From Aquiluna borgnonia (lineage in GTDB: Bacteria > Actinomycetota > Actinomycetes > Actinomycetales > Microbacteriaceae), in assembly GCF_013283855.1 (NCBI RefSeq), contig NZ_CP054056.1, positions 1,178,001 to 1,242,000 of the forward strand: a stretch of DNA of 64,000 nucleotides, read 5' to 3'. A program made the translations under genes and the position numbers. The notes below the pieces were generated by a model that did not search any database, was not told the origin of the DNA, and saw only the letters and a list, made by a program, of their open reading frames with translations. The stretch's first letter is position 1. Each line of letters begins with the position of its first letter. Positions 10,314-18,803 of this stretch are shown here, in pieces.

Positions 10314-10355
10314 GGCGGTTGGTCCATTTGGGGTGTGGTGCAACGAGGGAAAAGG

Positions 10356-10382
10356 AAAAACCCCGCAGATTGCTCTGCGGGG
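10356..10382 (-). terminator. rho-independent terminator after rplL
   Basis: On the minus strand a perfect 9-bp stem CCCCGCAGA / TCTGCGGGG with a GCAA tetraloop, followed by TTTTT. It ends the rplJ-rplL transcript 18 bp after rplL. Confidence 0.93.
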
Positions 10383-10400
10383 TTCAATCTTTTGGGGAAG

Positions 10401-10778
10401 TTACTTCAGGGTAACCTTGCCACCGGCAGCCTCAAGCTTTGCCTTGGCGTCCTCAGCGGCTTCCTTCTTTACACCCTCGAGGATGGTTGCAGGTGCACCA
10501 TCAACTAGAGCCTTAGCCTCACCTAGGCCGAGGTTGGTGATTGCACGAACCTCCTTGATGACCTGGATCTTCTGGTCGCCAGCAGCCTCTAGGACTACGT
10601 CGAACTCAGTCTTCTCCTCAGCTGCCTCAGCAGGAGCTGCAGCTGCGGCTGCTACTGCTACTGGAGCGGCGGCGGAAACCTCGAAGACCTCTTCGAACTT
10701 CTTGACGAACTCGGAAAGCTCGATCAGGGTTAGCTCCTTGAATGCCTCAATGAGCTGGTCGGCAGTTAGCTTTGCCAT
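10401..10778 (-). CDS. rplL: 50S ribosomal protein L7/L12
   Basis: 125 residues. Flexible stalk protein that binds translation GTPases; two dimers sit on L10. The N-terminal dimerisation helix ([24 protein letters not shown]), the Ala-rich hinge (residues ~38-55) and the C-terminal domain with [28 protein letters not shown] are all standard. SD TAGGAG lies upstream, 27 bp after rplJ, and a strong terminator follows. Confidence 0.98.
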   Translation of the reverse strand: MAKLTADQLIEAFKELTLIELSEFVKKFEEVFEVSAAAPVAVAAAAAAPAEAAEEKTEFDVVLEAAGDQKIQVIKEVRAITNLGLGEAKALVDGAPATILEGVKKEAAEDAKAKLEAAGGKVTLK

Positions 10779-10805
10779 TTGTTTCTCCTAATGGGTTTGT
10801 ACGTT

Positions 10806-11318
10806 TTAGTTGGACTCTTGCTTTTGACGCAGCGCGTCTACAACGCGAACCGTTCCCGAAGGAAGGGCGTTGAAGGTGTAGGCAGCCTTGAACAGCGAGG
10901 CCTTTAGAGCACCAGCGGCCTTGGCCAGTAGTACTTCGCGGGACTCGAGGTCTGCAAGCTTCTTAACATCTGCCTCGGAAAGAGCAATGCCATCCATGAC
11001 ACCGGTCTTTACCACTAGCAGCGGGTTAGCCTTTGCGAAATCCTTCAGTGCTTTTGCAACGGAGACTGGGTCACCGTGAACAAAAGCCATTGCGGATGGA
11101 CCAGCAAGCTGGCCATCAAATGCGGAAACTCCCGCATCCTTTGCTGCAATGGTTAGAAGGGTGTTCTTTGCAACTACGTAGGTTGCGTCATTGGCCAATG
11201 AGCGACGCAGCTCTTTGAGCTGAGTCACCGAGAGTCCGCGGTATTCAGTAAGGATGATTGCGTTTGAGCTTGCGAACGAGGTCGTAAGCTCGGCAACCTT
11301 AGCCTTCTTGTCTGCCAT
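10806..11318 (-). CDS. rplJ: 50S ribosomal protein L10
   Basis: 170 residues from the ATG at 11318 (MADKKAKVAEL), preceded by SD AAGGAG. The open frame runs on to 11408, but that part is the structured leader. L10 anchors the L7/L12 stalk to 23S rRNA and represses its own operon by binding the leader. The N-terminal globular domain (AIILTEYRGLSVTQLKELRRSL) and the C-terminal L12-binding helix are present. It is separated from rplKA by 6.7 kb, unlike the usual rplKAJL order. Confidence 0.97.
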   Translation of the reverse strand: MADKKAKVAELTTSFASSNAIILTEYRGLSVTQLKELRRSLANDATYVVAKNTLLTIAAKDAGVSAFDGQLAGPSAMAFVHGDPVSVAKALKDFAKANPLLVVKTGVMDGIALSEADVKKLADLESREVLLAKAAGALKASLFKAAYTFNALPSGTVRVVDALRQKQESN

Positions 11319-11357
11319 GGCACTCCTTGTTGTTTGGTGCCGGTTGAAACCGAAAAT

Positions 11358-11389
11358 AAAAAACTCCGAACGCAAGTAAACGTTCGGAG
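11358..11389 (-). terminator. attenuator hairpin in the rplJ leader
   Basis: On the minus strand a perfect 9-bp stem CTCCGAACG / CGTTCGGAG with an 8-nt loop, followed by six T (11363-11358). It is a full intrinsic terminator placed 40 nt before the rplJ ATG and directly after the L10-binding hairpin, hence a likely transcription attenuator. Confidence 0.85.
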
Positions 11390-11407
11390 CTAAGAAAGCT
11401 TCATACA

Positions 11408-11457
11408 TTCACCTGCGCGGGCCTTCACTTTCGTGAACCTTAGTCAGCGCAGGTGAA
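11408..11457 (-). ncRNA. L10 leader (ribosomal protein autoregulatory RNA)
   Basis: Long hairpin with a perfect 11-bp base (TTCACCTGCGC / GCGCAGGTGAA, 11408-11418 with 11447-11457), asymmetric internal loops, and an apical TTCAC-loop-GTGAA helix (11424-11437). The architecture and position, upstream of an attenuator and rplJ, match the L10 leader family known from several phyla. A covariance-model search (Rfam L10_leader) would settle it. Confidence 0.75.
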
Positions 11458-11475
11458 CCTAGAAGTTATCTGGGA

Positions 11476-13227
11476 TTACCTTTGCCGAAACCGGCGGTCT
11501 TTGGCTGCGTATAGCTTATTTCCGCTGTGGCGCTCGCGCAAGTTCTTTTTCACCGCGGACTTGTTGGTGCTCTCAAAGCGAGAGTCTCCAAAGTCCAGAG
11601 AGTCCACTACCGGTGGCGGGGCAATTGGGCCAGCTAGATCGGCAACAAACTTGTCACCTGCGGTGACGTGAACATACTTGGCTTCGCGGTCGGCACGCTC
11701 CAGAAGACCCTCAACCTTGCGGGTGCGGCCCAGTGGAACCAGAGAGACCACGGTTCCGGAGCGACCGGCACGGCCGGTGCGGCCGGCACGGTGCAGGTAG
11801 GTCTTGTACTCCTCTGGGAGGTCAAGCTGAATTACTAGCTTGACATCGTCAACGTGAATACCGCGAGCTGCTAAGTCAGTGGCGATCATGACCCTGGCTG
11901 CGCCGTGGGTGAAGCGCTCTAGGTTTCTGGTGCGCTGTGCTTGGTTTAGATCTCCGTGCAAACGAGCGGTAGAGACTCCGGCATCGTTTAGCGACTGAGA
12001 AAGTGCCTCGGCGGTGGCCTTGGTGCGAACGAACACGATGCTCTTTCCCTCACCCTGAACTAGGCGGTGGAAAACCTGTGAGCGGTCCTTTGGCTCCATG
12101 GTTAGCACAATGTGATCGATGTCAGAAGACTCGTTTACCTCACCCGGTACCTCGTAGACGTATGGGTTTGGCATGAAGCGCTTGACCAGGCTGGCAACCT
12201 GCTTGTCCAAAGTGGCGGAGAACAGCAGCTTCTGAGAGTCTCCGGTGGCCTCCAGGATGCGGGTTACCGGCTCAACAAAGCCCAGCTCACACATGTGGTC
12301 AGCCTCATCCAAAACAATGCGCTCACACTCAGACAGATCAACTAAGCCCTGAGCCATTAGGTCTTCAAGTCTGCCCGGGGTGGCGATCGCGATGTCAACA
12401 CCGCGCTTAAGCGCCTGCTCCTGACGGAACTGAGGCACACCACCGTAGATGGTAGTGGTGTAGAAGCCAACGCTCTTTGCAAGCTGGGAGAGCGTGCGAT
12501 CAATCTGGTCTGCTAGCTCACGGGTTGGTGCTAGGACCAGGGCCTTTGGCTTTAGTGGCTTGCGAGGCTGGTTGCCCTGGGCAGCCAGCATGGCAATCAG
12601 CGGAACGCCGAAGGCAATGGTCTTGCCCGAACCGGTCTTACCTCGGCCCAGCACATCTCTTCCAGCCATGGCAACCGGGATGGTTGCGGCCTGGATTGGG
12701 AAAGGTGCTGCAGCACCCATCTTGGCAAGCTCCTGGGTCAGTCGCTCTGGAAGATCCATCTCCTGGAAGGTTGCGAAGCTAGCTGCCTCAGTGGCGCTCT
12801 CGAGCTTCTCAAGCTTGACGTCCTGAGAGAAGGTCTTGCCGGTAGAGCTCTTGGCGCGAGCGCCTTCGAAGCTGCGGTTGCGGTCATTGTCCCTGGCAAC
12901 TCGGTCTGGGCGCTCACTCGAGTAGCTCTTGCGGCTTGGGTCAAAATCGCGCGTGGTGCGTGGCTTGCGATCTGCCTCAAACTCGCGGCTTGCCCTTGGC
13001 TTGCGCTCTGGGTCGAAGTCTTTGGCAGCTCTTGGCTTGCGCTCTGGGTCAAAGCTGCGCTCTGCCTTAGGGACATAGTCACCCTTGTTGGAGGCGTAGC
13101 CCTTGCGGCCATCGCGCTTGGCTGGAGCTTCCGAGCGGGAAGACTCCCACTTGGGAGCAACAGCTCGTTTTTTACCAGCAGCTGCTGGCCTGGACGCGCG
13201 CGAAGGCGCGGAAAAATCTTTTGGCAT
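11476..13227 (-). CDS. DEAD-box ATP-dependent RNA helicase
   Basis: 583 residues from the ATG at 13227 (MPKDFSAPSR, SD AAGGA); the frame extends to 13275 without an SD. The helicase core begins near residue 150 with the Q-motif (PFPIQAATIP), Walker A GKTGSGKT, PTRELA, DEAD in VLDEADHM, SAT, and HRAGRTGRAG. The basic N-terminal tail contains four 12-residue tandem repeats (58-105; (D/S/E)F(D/E)xxRKPR-type), likely disordered RNA-binding sequence. It probably unwinds structured RNA in ribosome assembly or at low temperature. It lies directly upstream of the rplJ leader, so read-through from it could feed rplJL. Confidence 0.95.
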   Translation of the reverse strand: MPKDFSAPSRASRPAAAGKKRAVAPKWESSRSEAPAKRDGRKGYASNKGDYVPKAERSFDPERKPRAAKDFDPERKPRASREFEADRKPRTTRDFDPSRKSYSSERPDRVARDNDRNRSFEGARAKSSTGKTFSQDVKLEKLESATEAASFATFQEMDLPERLTQELAKMGAAAPFPIQAATIPVAMAGRDVLGRGKTGSGKTIAFGVPLIAMLAAQGNQPRKPLKPKALVLAPTRELADQIDRTLSQLAKSVGFYTTTIYGGVPQFRQEQALKRGVDIAIATPGRLEDLMAQGLVDLSECERIVLDEADHMCELGFVEPVTRILEATGDSQKLLFSATLDKQVASLVKRFMPNPYVYEVPGEVNESSDIDHIVLTMEPKDRSQVFHRLVQGEGKSIVFVRTKATAEALSQSLNDAGVSTARLHGDLNQAQRTRNLERFTHGAARVMIATDLAARGIHVDDVKLVIQLDLPEEYKTYLHRAGRTGRAGRSGTVVSLVPLGRTRKVEGLLERADREAKYVHVTAGDKFVADLAGPIAPPPVVDSLDFGDSRFESTNKSAVKKNLRERHSGNKLYAAKDRRFRQR

Positions 13228-13325
13228 TTTTGAGGATTCCTTAGGGGCGTGCCCAAGGACGGTTTCCTCTAGCACTACGAGGTTCTTAGCCTAGGGGCTC
13301 AGGGAATAAAAAGATAGGACCAAAT

Positions 13326-13577
13326 TTAGGCAATGATGCCGCGGAGCTTGAGCTCTGCGTGCAGCACTGCGTCAGATGGCTCCACAAGGTGAGTGCCATC
13401 GGCAAATTTAATTACAGGAATGTTGGTTCGGCCGGAGATGGCCTTGGCCTTCTCGGCTTCCTCGGCACTTTGCTCAACGTCGTGCATTTCAAACTCAACC
13501 CCGAGGGTGTTCAGCAAGGCTTTTGACCTTCTGCAGTCGCCGCACCAGTCTGCTCCGTAGAACTCGATTTCTGCCAT
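13326..13577 (-). CDS. glutaredoxin-like / mycoredoxin-type protein
   Basis: 83 residues, a single glutaredoxin fold. The redox motif is WCGDC at residues 11-15 (strand EIEFYGADW before it); the cis-Pro motif NIPVIKF and a C-terminal helix follow. Actinobacterial mycoredoxins use mycothiol and usually carry CxYC, so the CGDC sequence points to a sister group. It reduces protein or mixed disulfides in the cytosol. SD TGAGG is 8-9 nt from the ATG. It sits 4 bp after the HAD gene, in one transcription unit with it. Confidence 0.85.
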   Translation of the reverse strand: MAEIEFYGADWCGDCRRSKALLNTLGVEFEMHDVEQSAEEAEKAKAISGRTNIPVIKFADGTHLVEPSDAVLHAELKLRGIIA

Positions 13578-13581
13578 TTGA

Positions 13582-14223
13582 TTACCTCAATCTGATGTTG
13601 TCTGGAATTACTAATTCGCCGTCCTGAAAGGTTATTCCTGCAAGGCTGCGAACCACAATGTCCGCCTTGGTGTCTAAGGCGTGCTCGGTGACTCCAACCA
13701 GAAGCCCGGCACCGGCATCCAGACCGGCTTGGATGCCGGAGGCCGCGTCCTCGAAAACAACGCAATCGGCGATATCAAAACCAAGGTTGCTAGCGCCCTT
13801 GAGATAGGGCTCCGGATCCGGCTTGCCCTTTTCAACATCCCAAGCCGTGACAATCTCAGCTGGAATTGGAATTCCAGCTGCGGTGAGCCTGGCCCTGGCA
13901 AGGTTTGGGTTGGCACTTGTGACCACGGTCCAAGTTCCTGGTTTCATGGAGGTGGTTAGTTCAACCGAACCGGCCAAGGGAATCGTTAGGTGAGCGAGTT
14001 CCTGCTCGAGTGAATTGATGTAGTCATCGGCCTCTTTGAATAGCTCTGCGCCCATCATGGATAGCACGAGATCCTGGGCTCGCTTTCCGTGGTGGTCGGA
14101 AGTGAGCTCAAAACCCGGGTGGTACTTTTCACCCCAGGTGCGCCAAGCACTAATGGCACCGGGCATGGAATCAACTAGGACTCCGTCGTTATCAAACAGC
14201 AGTCCCTTGAAGTAACTACGCAT
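13582..14223 (-). CDS. HAD-superfamily phosphatase, sugar-phosphatase/beta-phosphoglucomutase type
   Basis: 213 residues from the ATG at 14223; the longer frame to 14322 lies in the upstream gene. HAD motif I is FDNDGVLVDS (the nucleophile is the first Asp), motif II is the Thr/Ser in VVTSANP, motif III the Lys in GKPDPEPYLKGA, and motif IV VVFEDAASGIQAG. A small alpha-helical cap lies between motifs I and II. The E-D-S/A-x-G signature with GKPxPEP is typical of sugar-phosphate phosphatases such as YfbT/GPP, so a hexose- or glycerol-phosphate substrate is likely. It overlaps the upstream membrane gene by 8 bp (ATGCGTAG). Confidence 0.88.
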   Translation of the reverse strand: MRSYFKGLLFDNDGVLVDSMPGAISAWRTWGEKYHPGFELTSDHHGKRAQDLVLSMMGAELFKEADDYINSLEQELAHLTIPLAGSVELTTSMKPGTWTVVTSANPNLARARLTAAGIPIPAEIVTAWDVEKGKPDPEPYLKGASNLGFDIADCVVFEDAASGIQAGLDAGAGLLVGVTEHALDTKADIVVRSLAGITFQDGELVIPDNIRLR

Positions 14224-15241
14224 TTGTCTCCCGGTGGCGGGTAATGACCATGCGGTAAATACCGATGGTGGCAAGTAGCAGCAGCACAACCGCGGGTAGG
14301 AAGTCCTGCACCAGCCACTCAACTGAGACAGCTTCGATGTAAGGCTGCTGCTGCTCGGGGGTCATGTCCTCTCGCCACTCGGGCCAGATTCTGAGGTTCT
14401 CAATGGCGCTAAAACCGAATGTGAATGCCATCACGGACACCACGCTGCCGAACAGAATTGAGAGCACCAGGTTTAGATTCACGGCAGCGGTTCCAGTTTT
14501 GCGCTCCTTGGGTGGCAGGGGTCTGGATGACTTTGCCCTGGAGGCAAAGGTGGTGCCGATGGTGATTGAGACGGCGATGATGGCCTGAATGATTACCCAA
14601 ATCCAAACGTCCAGCGTGGTTCTGGTGGTGTCGTAAACCACCAGCCCAAAGATGATTGCGATGGCAGTTCCAATGATTGGCACCGCATAGGCGAGGCCAA
14701 CGTAGCGCTGCAGCTTAGCCCGCTCCTCATCGCGCTCCTCGCCCTGCAAATCGGGTGCATCCTTGCGGAACACAAAGGCGCTCAGTAGCACGTAGACCAC
14801 CAGTGCGGTGGCAAGGATGATTGGGACGTAGACCCCCACAATCCTGATCCACGGGCTGGCATCGCGAGAGTCGTAGTCGTTGAATGCCCCGAGGAAGTTG
14901 CCGATGGCAAAAATTGCACCTGCCACCAGCGAGAGAATCACAAACAGGTTGGTAAAGCGGTGCGCGCTCAGGGCTAGGGCCGAATCGTTTTCGGCACGCT
15001 CCGATAGCGCGACCTTCTGACCCAGCAGGGACAGCAGGGCTGCTCCAGTGATTCCGATCAAAGTGGTATAGACGCTCCACTGCAGCTGGACTTCCGGGAA
15101 GATGGCCTTGCCGTCTTCGGTATACAAGGTCTGCTGAATGTAGAGGTCCAGGTACTGGGAGAGCATCAGCATGGCCCAGGCAAAACCTAGCCCGATCAGT
15201 GGCAGTTGGATTGCAGTCTTTGGTGCTTGAGAGTTGCTCAT
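14216..15241 (-). CDS. multi-pass membrane protein of unknown function
   Basis: 341 residues with about eight predicted hydrophobic helices in two groups, and polar loops near residues 170-185 (DLQGEERDEERAKLQR) and 240-250 (RPLPPKERKTG). The C-terminal region has a conserved-looking loop LRIWPEWREDMTPEQQQPY before the last helix. I see no transporter or enzyme signature and do not recognise the family. The start is the ATG at 15241, 6 nt after TAGGCT, with no SD. It is divergent from pfkB (22 bp) and overlaps the HAD gene, suggesting a three-gene unit membrane protein-HAD-glutaredoxin. Confidence 0.7.
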   Translation of the reverse strand: MSNSQAPKTAIQLPLIGLGFAWAMLMLSQYLDLYIQQTLYTEDGKAIFPEVQLQWSVYTTLIGITGAALLSLLGQKVALSERAENDSALALSAHRFTNLFVILSLVAGAIFAIGNFLGAFNDYDSRDASPWIRIVGVYVPIILATALVVYVLLSAFVFRKDAPDLQGEERDEERAKLQRYVGLAYAVPIIGTAIAIIFGLVVYDTTRTTLDVWIWVIIQAIIAVSITIGTTFASRAKSSRPLPPKERKTGTAAVNLNLVLSILFGSVVSVMAFTFGFSAIENLRIWPEWREDMTPEQQQPYIEAVSVEWLVQDFLPAVVLLLLATIGIYRMVITRHRETNA

Positions 15242-15247
15242 GCTCTA

Positions 15248-15257
15248 AGCCTAGACT
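15248..15257. promoter_or_regulatory. overlapping divergent -10 boxes of two leaderless genes
   Basis: Plus strand TAGACT (15252-15257) lies 6 nt before the pfkB ATG (15264). Minus strand TAGGCT (15253-15248) lies 6 nt before the ATG of the membrane gene (15241). The two hexamers share 2 bp, so only one polymerase can open this site at a time. Confidence 0.65.
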
Positions 15258-15263
15258 TAGCGC

Positions 15264-16241
15264 ATGATTCTGGTAATTGGTGAGGCCCTGATTGACCTGA
15301 TTGGCACCGAGGGTGAAGCAGGTCAGTATGTCGCGGTGGTTGGCGGAGCCAATGCCAATGTCGCGCTGGCTTTGGCCCGCAGGGGCGAACCGCAGCAGTT
15401 TCTGGGACGAATATCAAGCGATGGTTTTGGAAAGCAAATCAGAAACCACCTGGCTTCCAACTCTGTTGGCCTCGGCCTCAGCGTTGCAGCCAGCGAGCAA
15501 ACCAGCCTTGCGGTTGCGACAATTGACCGCCAAGGGGTTGCCTCCTACAGCTTCTATGTTGACGGAACCGCCGATTGGGGCTGGACCGAGCAGGAGCTGC
15601 CAACCCAGGCAAAAGTCTCAGAGCTTGGGGCAAAAGCGGTTCAGTACGGCTGCCTGGGTATGGCCATTGGTCCCGGGAACCTAGTAATCGAAAACTGGCT
15701 CAAGGGTCTCGCTGATGCTGGGTCCGTCACTCTTAGTCATGATCTGAACATTCGCTCGGCACTGGGTTTTGATCGAGAAGTTGAGCTTGAGCGAGTGCTT
15801 CGAATCAACAGCTTCAGCCACATCATCAAGGCCTCGGATGCCGACATCGAGTGGCTATACGATCTCCCGGAGGGCAGCAATTTGGATGAGATTGCATTCT
15901 CCTGGGCGGAAAATAGCAAGTTGGTTTTGATCACCAGAGGCTCGGAGGGTGCGGATATTTTTCACCACGGCAACAAGGTGAGGGTTCCAGCGCCAAAGAT
16001 TTCTCTGGTCGACACCGTGGGTGCAGGTGACACCTTCATGGCTAATTTCCTTGCCGAGCTTTCACAAAGAGACGGACTGGGTTCTAACCCCAGCATGCGC
16101 ATTGAGCGGCTGAGCGCAGAGGACCTCAGGGCCTCGGCAGCCGTGGCAGTTGTGGCTGCCGGCATAGTCTGTGAGCGCAAAGGCTGCGAGCCCCCCTCGC
16201 TGCGGGAGACTACTGCTCGACTGCAAGGCTCCTTGGAATGA
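15264..16241 (+). CDS. PfkB-family sugar kinase (fructokinase/ribokinase type)
   Basis: 325 residues. Phosphorylates a sugar or sugar phosphate with ATP in the cytosol. PfkB signature 1 is GGANANVALALARRG (residues ~29-43) and signature 2 is DTVGAGDTFMANFL, which contains the catalytic base aspartate in the GAGD anion hole. The N-terminal MILVIGEALIDLIG is typical of fructokinases, but the exact substrate cannot be fixed. Leaderless start at ATG 15264. It stands alone on the plus strand between minus-strand units. Confidence 0.88.
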   Translation: MILVIGEALIDLIGTEGEAGQYVAVVGGANANVALALARRGEPQQFLGRISSDGFGKQIRNHLASNSVGLGLSVAASEQTSLAVATIDRQGVASYSFYVDGTADWGWTEQELPTQAKVSELGAKAVQYGCLGMAIGPGNLVIENWLKGLADAGSVTLSHDLNIRSALGFDREVELERVLRINSFSHIIKASDADIEWLYDLPEGSNLDEIAFSWAENSKLVLITRGSEGADIFHHGNKVRVPAPKISLVDTVGAGDTFMANFLAELSQRDGLGSNPSMRIERLSAEDLRASAAVAVVAAGIVCERKGCEPPSLRETTARLQGSLE

Positions 16242-16334
16242 AGCCGACTTGCAACCCAATTAGATCGCACAGGATTTTTATTTTTGAAAACTGAAAACCA
16301 AAGCCTGAAAAAACTGGCATCGCTCATTTTGCAT

Positions 16335-16348
16335 GCCTCACCCGAGGC
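16335..16348 (+). terminator. weak terminator-like hairpin after pfkB
   Basis: GCCTC-ACCC-GAGGC, a 5-bp stem followed by TGTTTAG. The T-run is poor. The rest of the 161-bp gap (16242-16402) shows A/T-rich sequence and nothing else recognisable. Confidence 0.3.
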
Positions 16349-16402
16349 TGTTTAGCAAAAAATCTAGCTCGACTTGAGCAATCACAGATCCTTGGGGTTC
16401 AG

Positions 16403-18031
16403 GTGCGTTCCTTTTCCACGATCTCTGGTGTTGCAGGGTTCCAGCTGTCAGGGCTAAGCGCCAGACTAGGAAGCGTGAAAAAGCGCGGCAGGGAAATCTG
16501 GTTTGATTCAAGAGATTTGATGCGCGCCCAGTGCTCGCACTGCACCGCACTTTCGGTTGCTCGCGAGCTTGAGGTGCCGGAGCTTGGGGCACTTCTCGCA
16601 CAGTTTTATCAAAAGCCCCAGAACCTAGCCATCACCTACGGCATGAGATTTGAGGCCGACCTGGAGCGAGAACTGGTTGCAAACCTTGGAGATTTGGTGG
16701 CAGCACCCAAGGAGCAAACCATGGAGGCGACCCTGGATCTGATAGGTGCAGGCGTTCCAGTGATTTACCAGGGTGTGCTCAAGGGAGGTTCTGGCTCCAT
16801 GCCCTTTTCTGGAAGACCGGACTTTTTAGTTCGTGGCGACTACCAGCTGGTCTTCACCGACTCTGGGCTTACCGCAGTTCAACTGGGCACAGACTCAGAC
16901 CGCTACAGCGCCTGGGATGCCAAGCTGTCCCAGAGCCCAAAACCCGAGTACCAGGTGCAGGTCGGACTCTATGCGGATGTGCTCAGGAGCTTGAATCTGG
17001 CTTCATCAAGTGAGCACGGCTTGATTCTCGGTTCGCGCGAGCTAGCTGGATTTTCCTCAGAGGTCCTAATCGCTCAAATGGTGGCGCAACGCGAGAAATT
17101 CATAGCCGCCTGCGAAGAGGTAATAGATTCGCCTCCCCAGCGGATCGAAGACATCGGCTCCCTGATTTGCGATGCCTCGAGCTACTGCGACATCTGCGAA
17201 TACCCGGCACTGTGTGACTTCCAGCGCAGGCAAACCAACCACCTGCAGTTGGTGGCTGGCATCACCAGAGCTGCGGTCGAGTCCCTGCACCGCAGCGGGG
17301 TGAAGAGCGTTGCTGCGCTAGCGGGCTTTTCAGAGCCAACAGACAAGTTGAGCCAAGAGCAGGTTGAGAAATTAGCCAGGCAGGCAAGGCTGCAGCAAAA
17401 GACCTATGACACCGGTGAGGTTTACTGCGAGGTGCTGGATCGAAGCGGCTTGGAGCTGCTGCGGGAACTAAACCCGGGAGATTTGTTTTTTGACCTGGAG
17501 GGATTCACCTTCTTTGGTGAGCCGGGTGGGCTTGAGTATCTGTGGGGCTGGACTTCAGCCGATGAGAGCTTCAACTATCGCTGGGCGGACACCCGCGTAG
17601 AGGAGAGGCTGGCTTTTGAGGCCTTTATGAATCATGCACTTTCGCTACAGCAGCAATTCCCCGGTTGCCGGATCTACCACTACGCGAACTACGAGCAGGT
17701 CGCGCTTAGGAAATTGGCAGCCAGATTTAGAAGCTTCGAGGCCGAGGTTGAGGAACTCCTTGGAAAAGGGGTGCTGGTTGATCTCTACAAGGTGGTGAAG
17801 CAGTCTTTAGTCATCTCTCAGGAGAGCTACAGCATCAAAAAGCTCGAGGCTTTTTACAGCTTTGGTAGAAGTAGCGATGTCAAAGAGGCCATGGGCTCCA
17901 TGGAGTATTACGACCAGTACCTGAACTCCAGCGAGGTTGAGCGGGAAAAGCTAAAGCGCCAGGTGATTGCATACAACCAAGATGATTGCGCAAGCACACT
18001 GGCGCTTTATAAGTGGCTAAAAACTCTTTAG
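16403..18031 (+). CDS. TM0106-family RecB-like putative nuclease, stand-alone form
   Basis: Up to 542 residues. A RecB-like PD-(D/E)xK nuclease half with an iron-sulfur type Cys cluster (C44/C47 region and [16 protein letters not shown] around 255-270) is followed by an RNase H-like domain ([10 protein letters not shown] near 360; HYANYE near 430; [16 protein letters not shown] at the end). Many actinobacterial members continue into a C-terminal helicase; this one stops at the end of the RNase H-like domain. It may process nucleic acid in repair. The GTG at 16475 (AGGA just before) is an alternative start that removes an unconserved leader. The stop overlaps the rplA stop by 4 bp on the opposite strand. 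Confidence 0.8.
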   Translation: MRSFSTISGVAGFQLSGLSARLGSVKKRGREIWFDSRDLMRAQCSHCTALSVARELEVPELGALLAQFYQKPQNLAITYGMRFEADLERELVANLGDLVAAPKEQTMEATLDLIGAGVPVIYQGVLKGGSGSMPFSGRPDFLVRGDYQLVFTDSGLTAVQLGTDSDRYSAWDAKLSQSPKPEYQVQVGLYADVLRSLNLASSSEHGLILGSRELAGFSSEVLIAQMVAQREKFIAACEEVIDSPPQRIEDIGSLICDASSYCDICEYPALCDFQRRQTNHLQLVAGITRAAVESLHRSGVKSVAALAGFSEPTDKLSQEQVEKLARQARLQQKTYDTGEVYCEVLDRSGLELLRELNPGDLFFDLEGFTFFGEPGGLEYLWGWTSADESFNYRWADTRVEERLAFEAFMNHALSLQQQFPGCRIYHYANYEQVALRKLAARFRSFEAEVEELLGKGVLVDLYKVVKQSLVISQESYSIKKLEAFYSFGRSSDVKEAMGSMEYYDQYLNSSEVEREKLKRQVIAYNQDDCASTLALYKWLKTL

Positions 18032-18720
18032 CTGAAAGTTGCCATGTCCAATGGGATTCCAGGACCGAAGGTGGTCGCTACCGAACCCTTGAGCAGGTAC
18101 TTACCCTTCGAGGTGGAAGGCTTTAGTCGCACAACCTCGTCCATGGCAGCGTTCAGGTTCTCAGCTAGCTGAGTCTGGGTGAAGCTGGCCTTGCCGATGA
18201 TGAAGTGCAGGTTGGACTGCTTGTCAATGCGGAAGTCAATCTTTCCACCCTTGATGTCAGTCACGGCCTTGCCGGTGTCCATGGTTACGGTTCCGGTCTT
18301 TGGGTTTGGCATCAGGTTACGAGGACCCAGCACCTTACCTAGGCGACCGACCTTACCCATCAGGTCAGGGGTTGCAACCGCGTAATCGAAGTCGACCCAT
18401 CCAGCCTCAACCTTGGCGATTAGGTCGTCACTGCCGACCTCTTCGGCTCCAGCCTCACGAGCTGCGTCTGCTGCGGCACCGTTTGCAAACACAATAACTC
18501 GGGCTACCTTTCCAGTTCCGTGTGGAAGGGATACCGTTCCACGGATCATCTGGTCTGCCTTACGAGGGTCCACTCCAAGCTTGAGGGCAACCTCGATGGT
18601 TGAGTTGGTCTTCTTTCCTGCGGTTTCGATCGCTAGGGCTGCGGCCTCTTCGGCGTTGTGCAGCTTTCCTGCTTCGATCTTTGCTGCGGCCTCCTGATAG
18701 GCCTTTGAGCGCTTTGGCAT
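18028..18720 (-). CDS. rplA: 50S ribosomal protein L1
   Basis: 230 residues. Binds 23S rRNA at the L1 stalk and gates release of deacylated tRNA. The family signature region ([21 protein letters not shown]) is intact. The N-terminal helix [20 protein letters not shown] and SD (AGGAAAAGCAGA region) support the ATG at 18720. It lies 83 bp after rplK. The 3' end overlaps the convergent nuclease gene by 4 bp (TTAG shared by both stops), so no terminator fits between them. Confidence 0.98.
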   Translation of the reverse strand: MPKRSKAYQEAAAKIEAGKLHNAEEAAALAIETAGKKTNSTIEVALKLGVDPRKADQMIRGTVSLPHGTGKVARVIVFANGAAADAAREAGAEEVGSDDLIAKVEAGWVDFDYAVATPDLMGKVGRLGKVLGPRNLMPNPKTGTVTMDTGKAVTDIKGGKIDFRIDKQSNLHFIIGKASFTQTQLAENLNAAMDEVVRLKPSTSKGKYLLKGSVATTFGPGIPLDMATFS

Positions 18721-18803
18721 TCTGCTTTTCCTTTTTCTTGGTCACAGTTCGTGGTTCTAAGGGGCGCTAACCCCTCCCACGACTTCTATTTGTTTAGTTG
18801 GGT

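Noticed and set aside
11319-11408. Longer rplJ start upstream of MADKKAKV
   Set aside because: The stretch covers the attenuator hairpin and has no SD, while the ATG at 11318 has AAGGAG and matches the family N-terminus.
13582-14322. Longer HAD protein starting at 14322
   Set aside because: The first 33 codons are read out of frame from the membrane-protein gene; the DxD motif begins right after the ATG at 14223.
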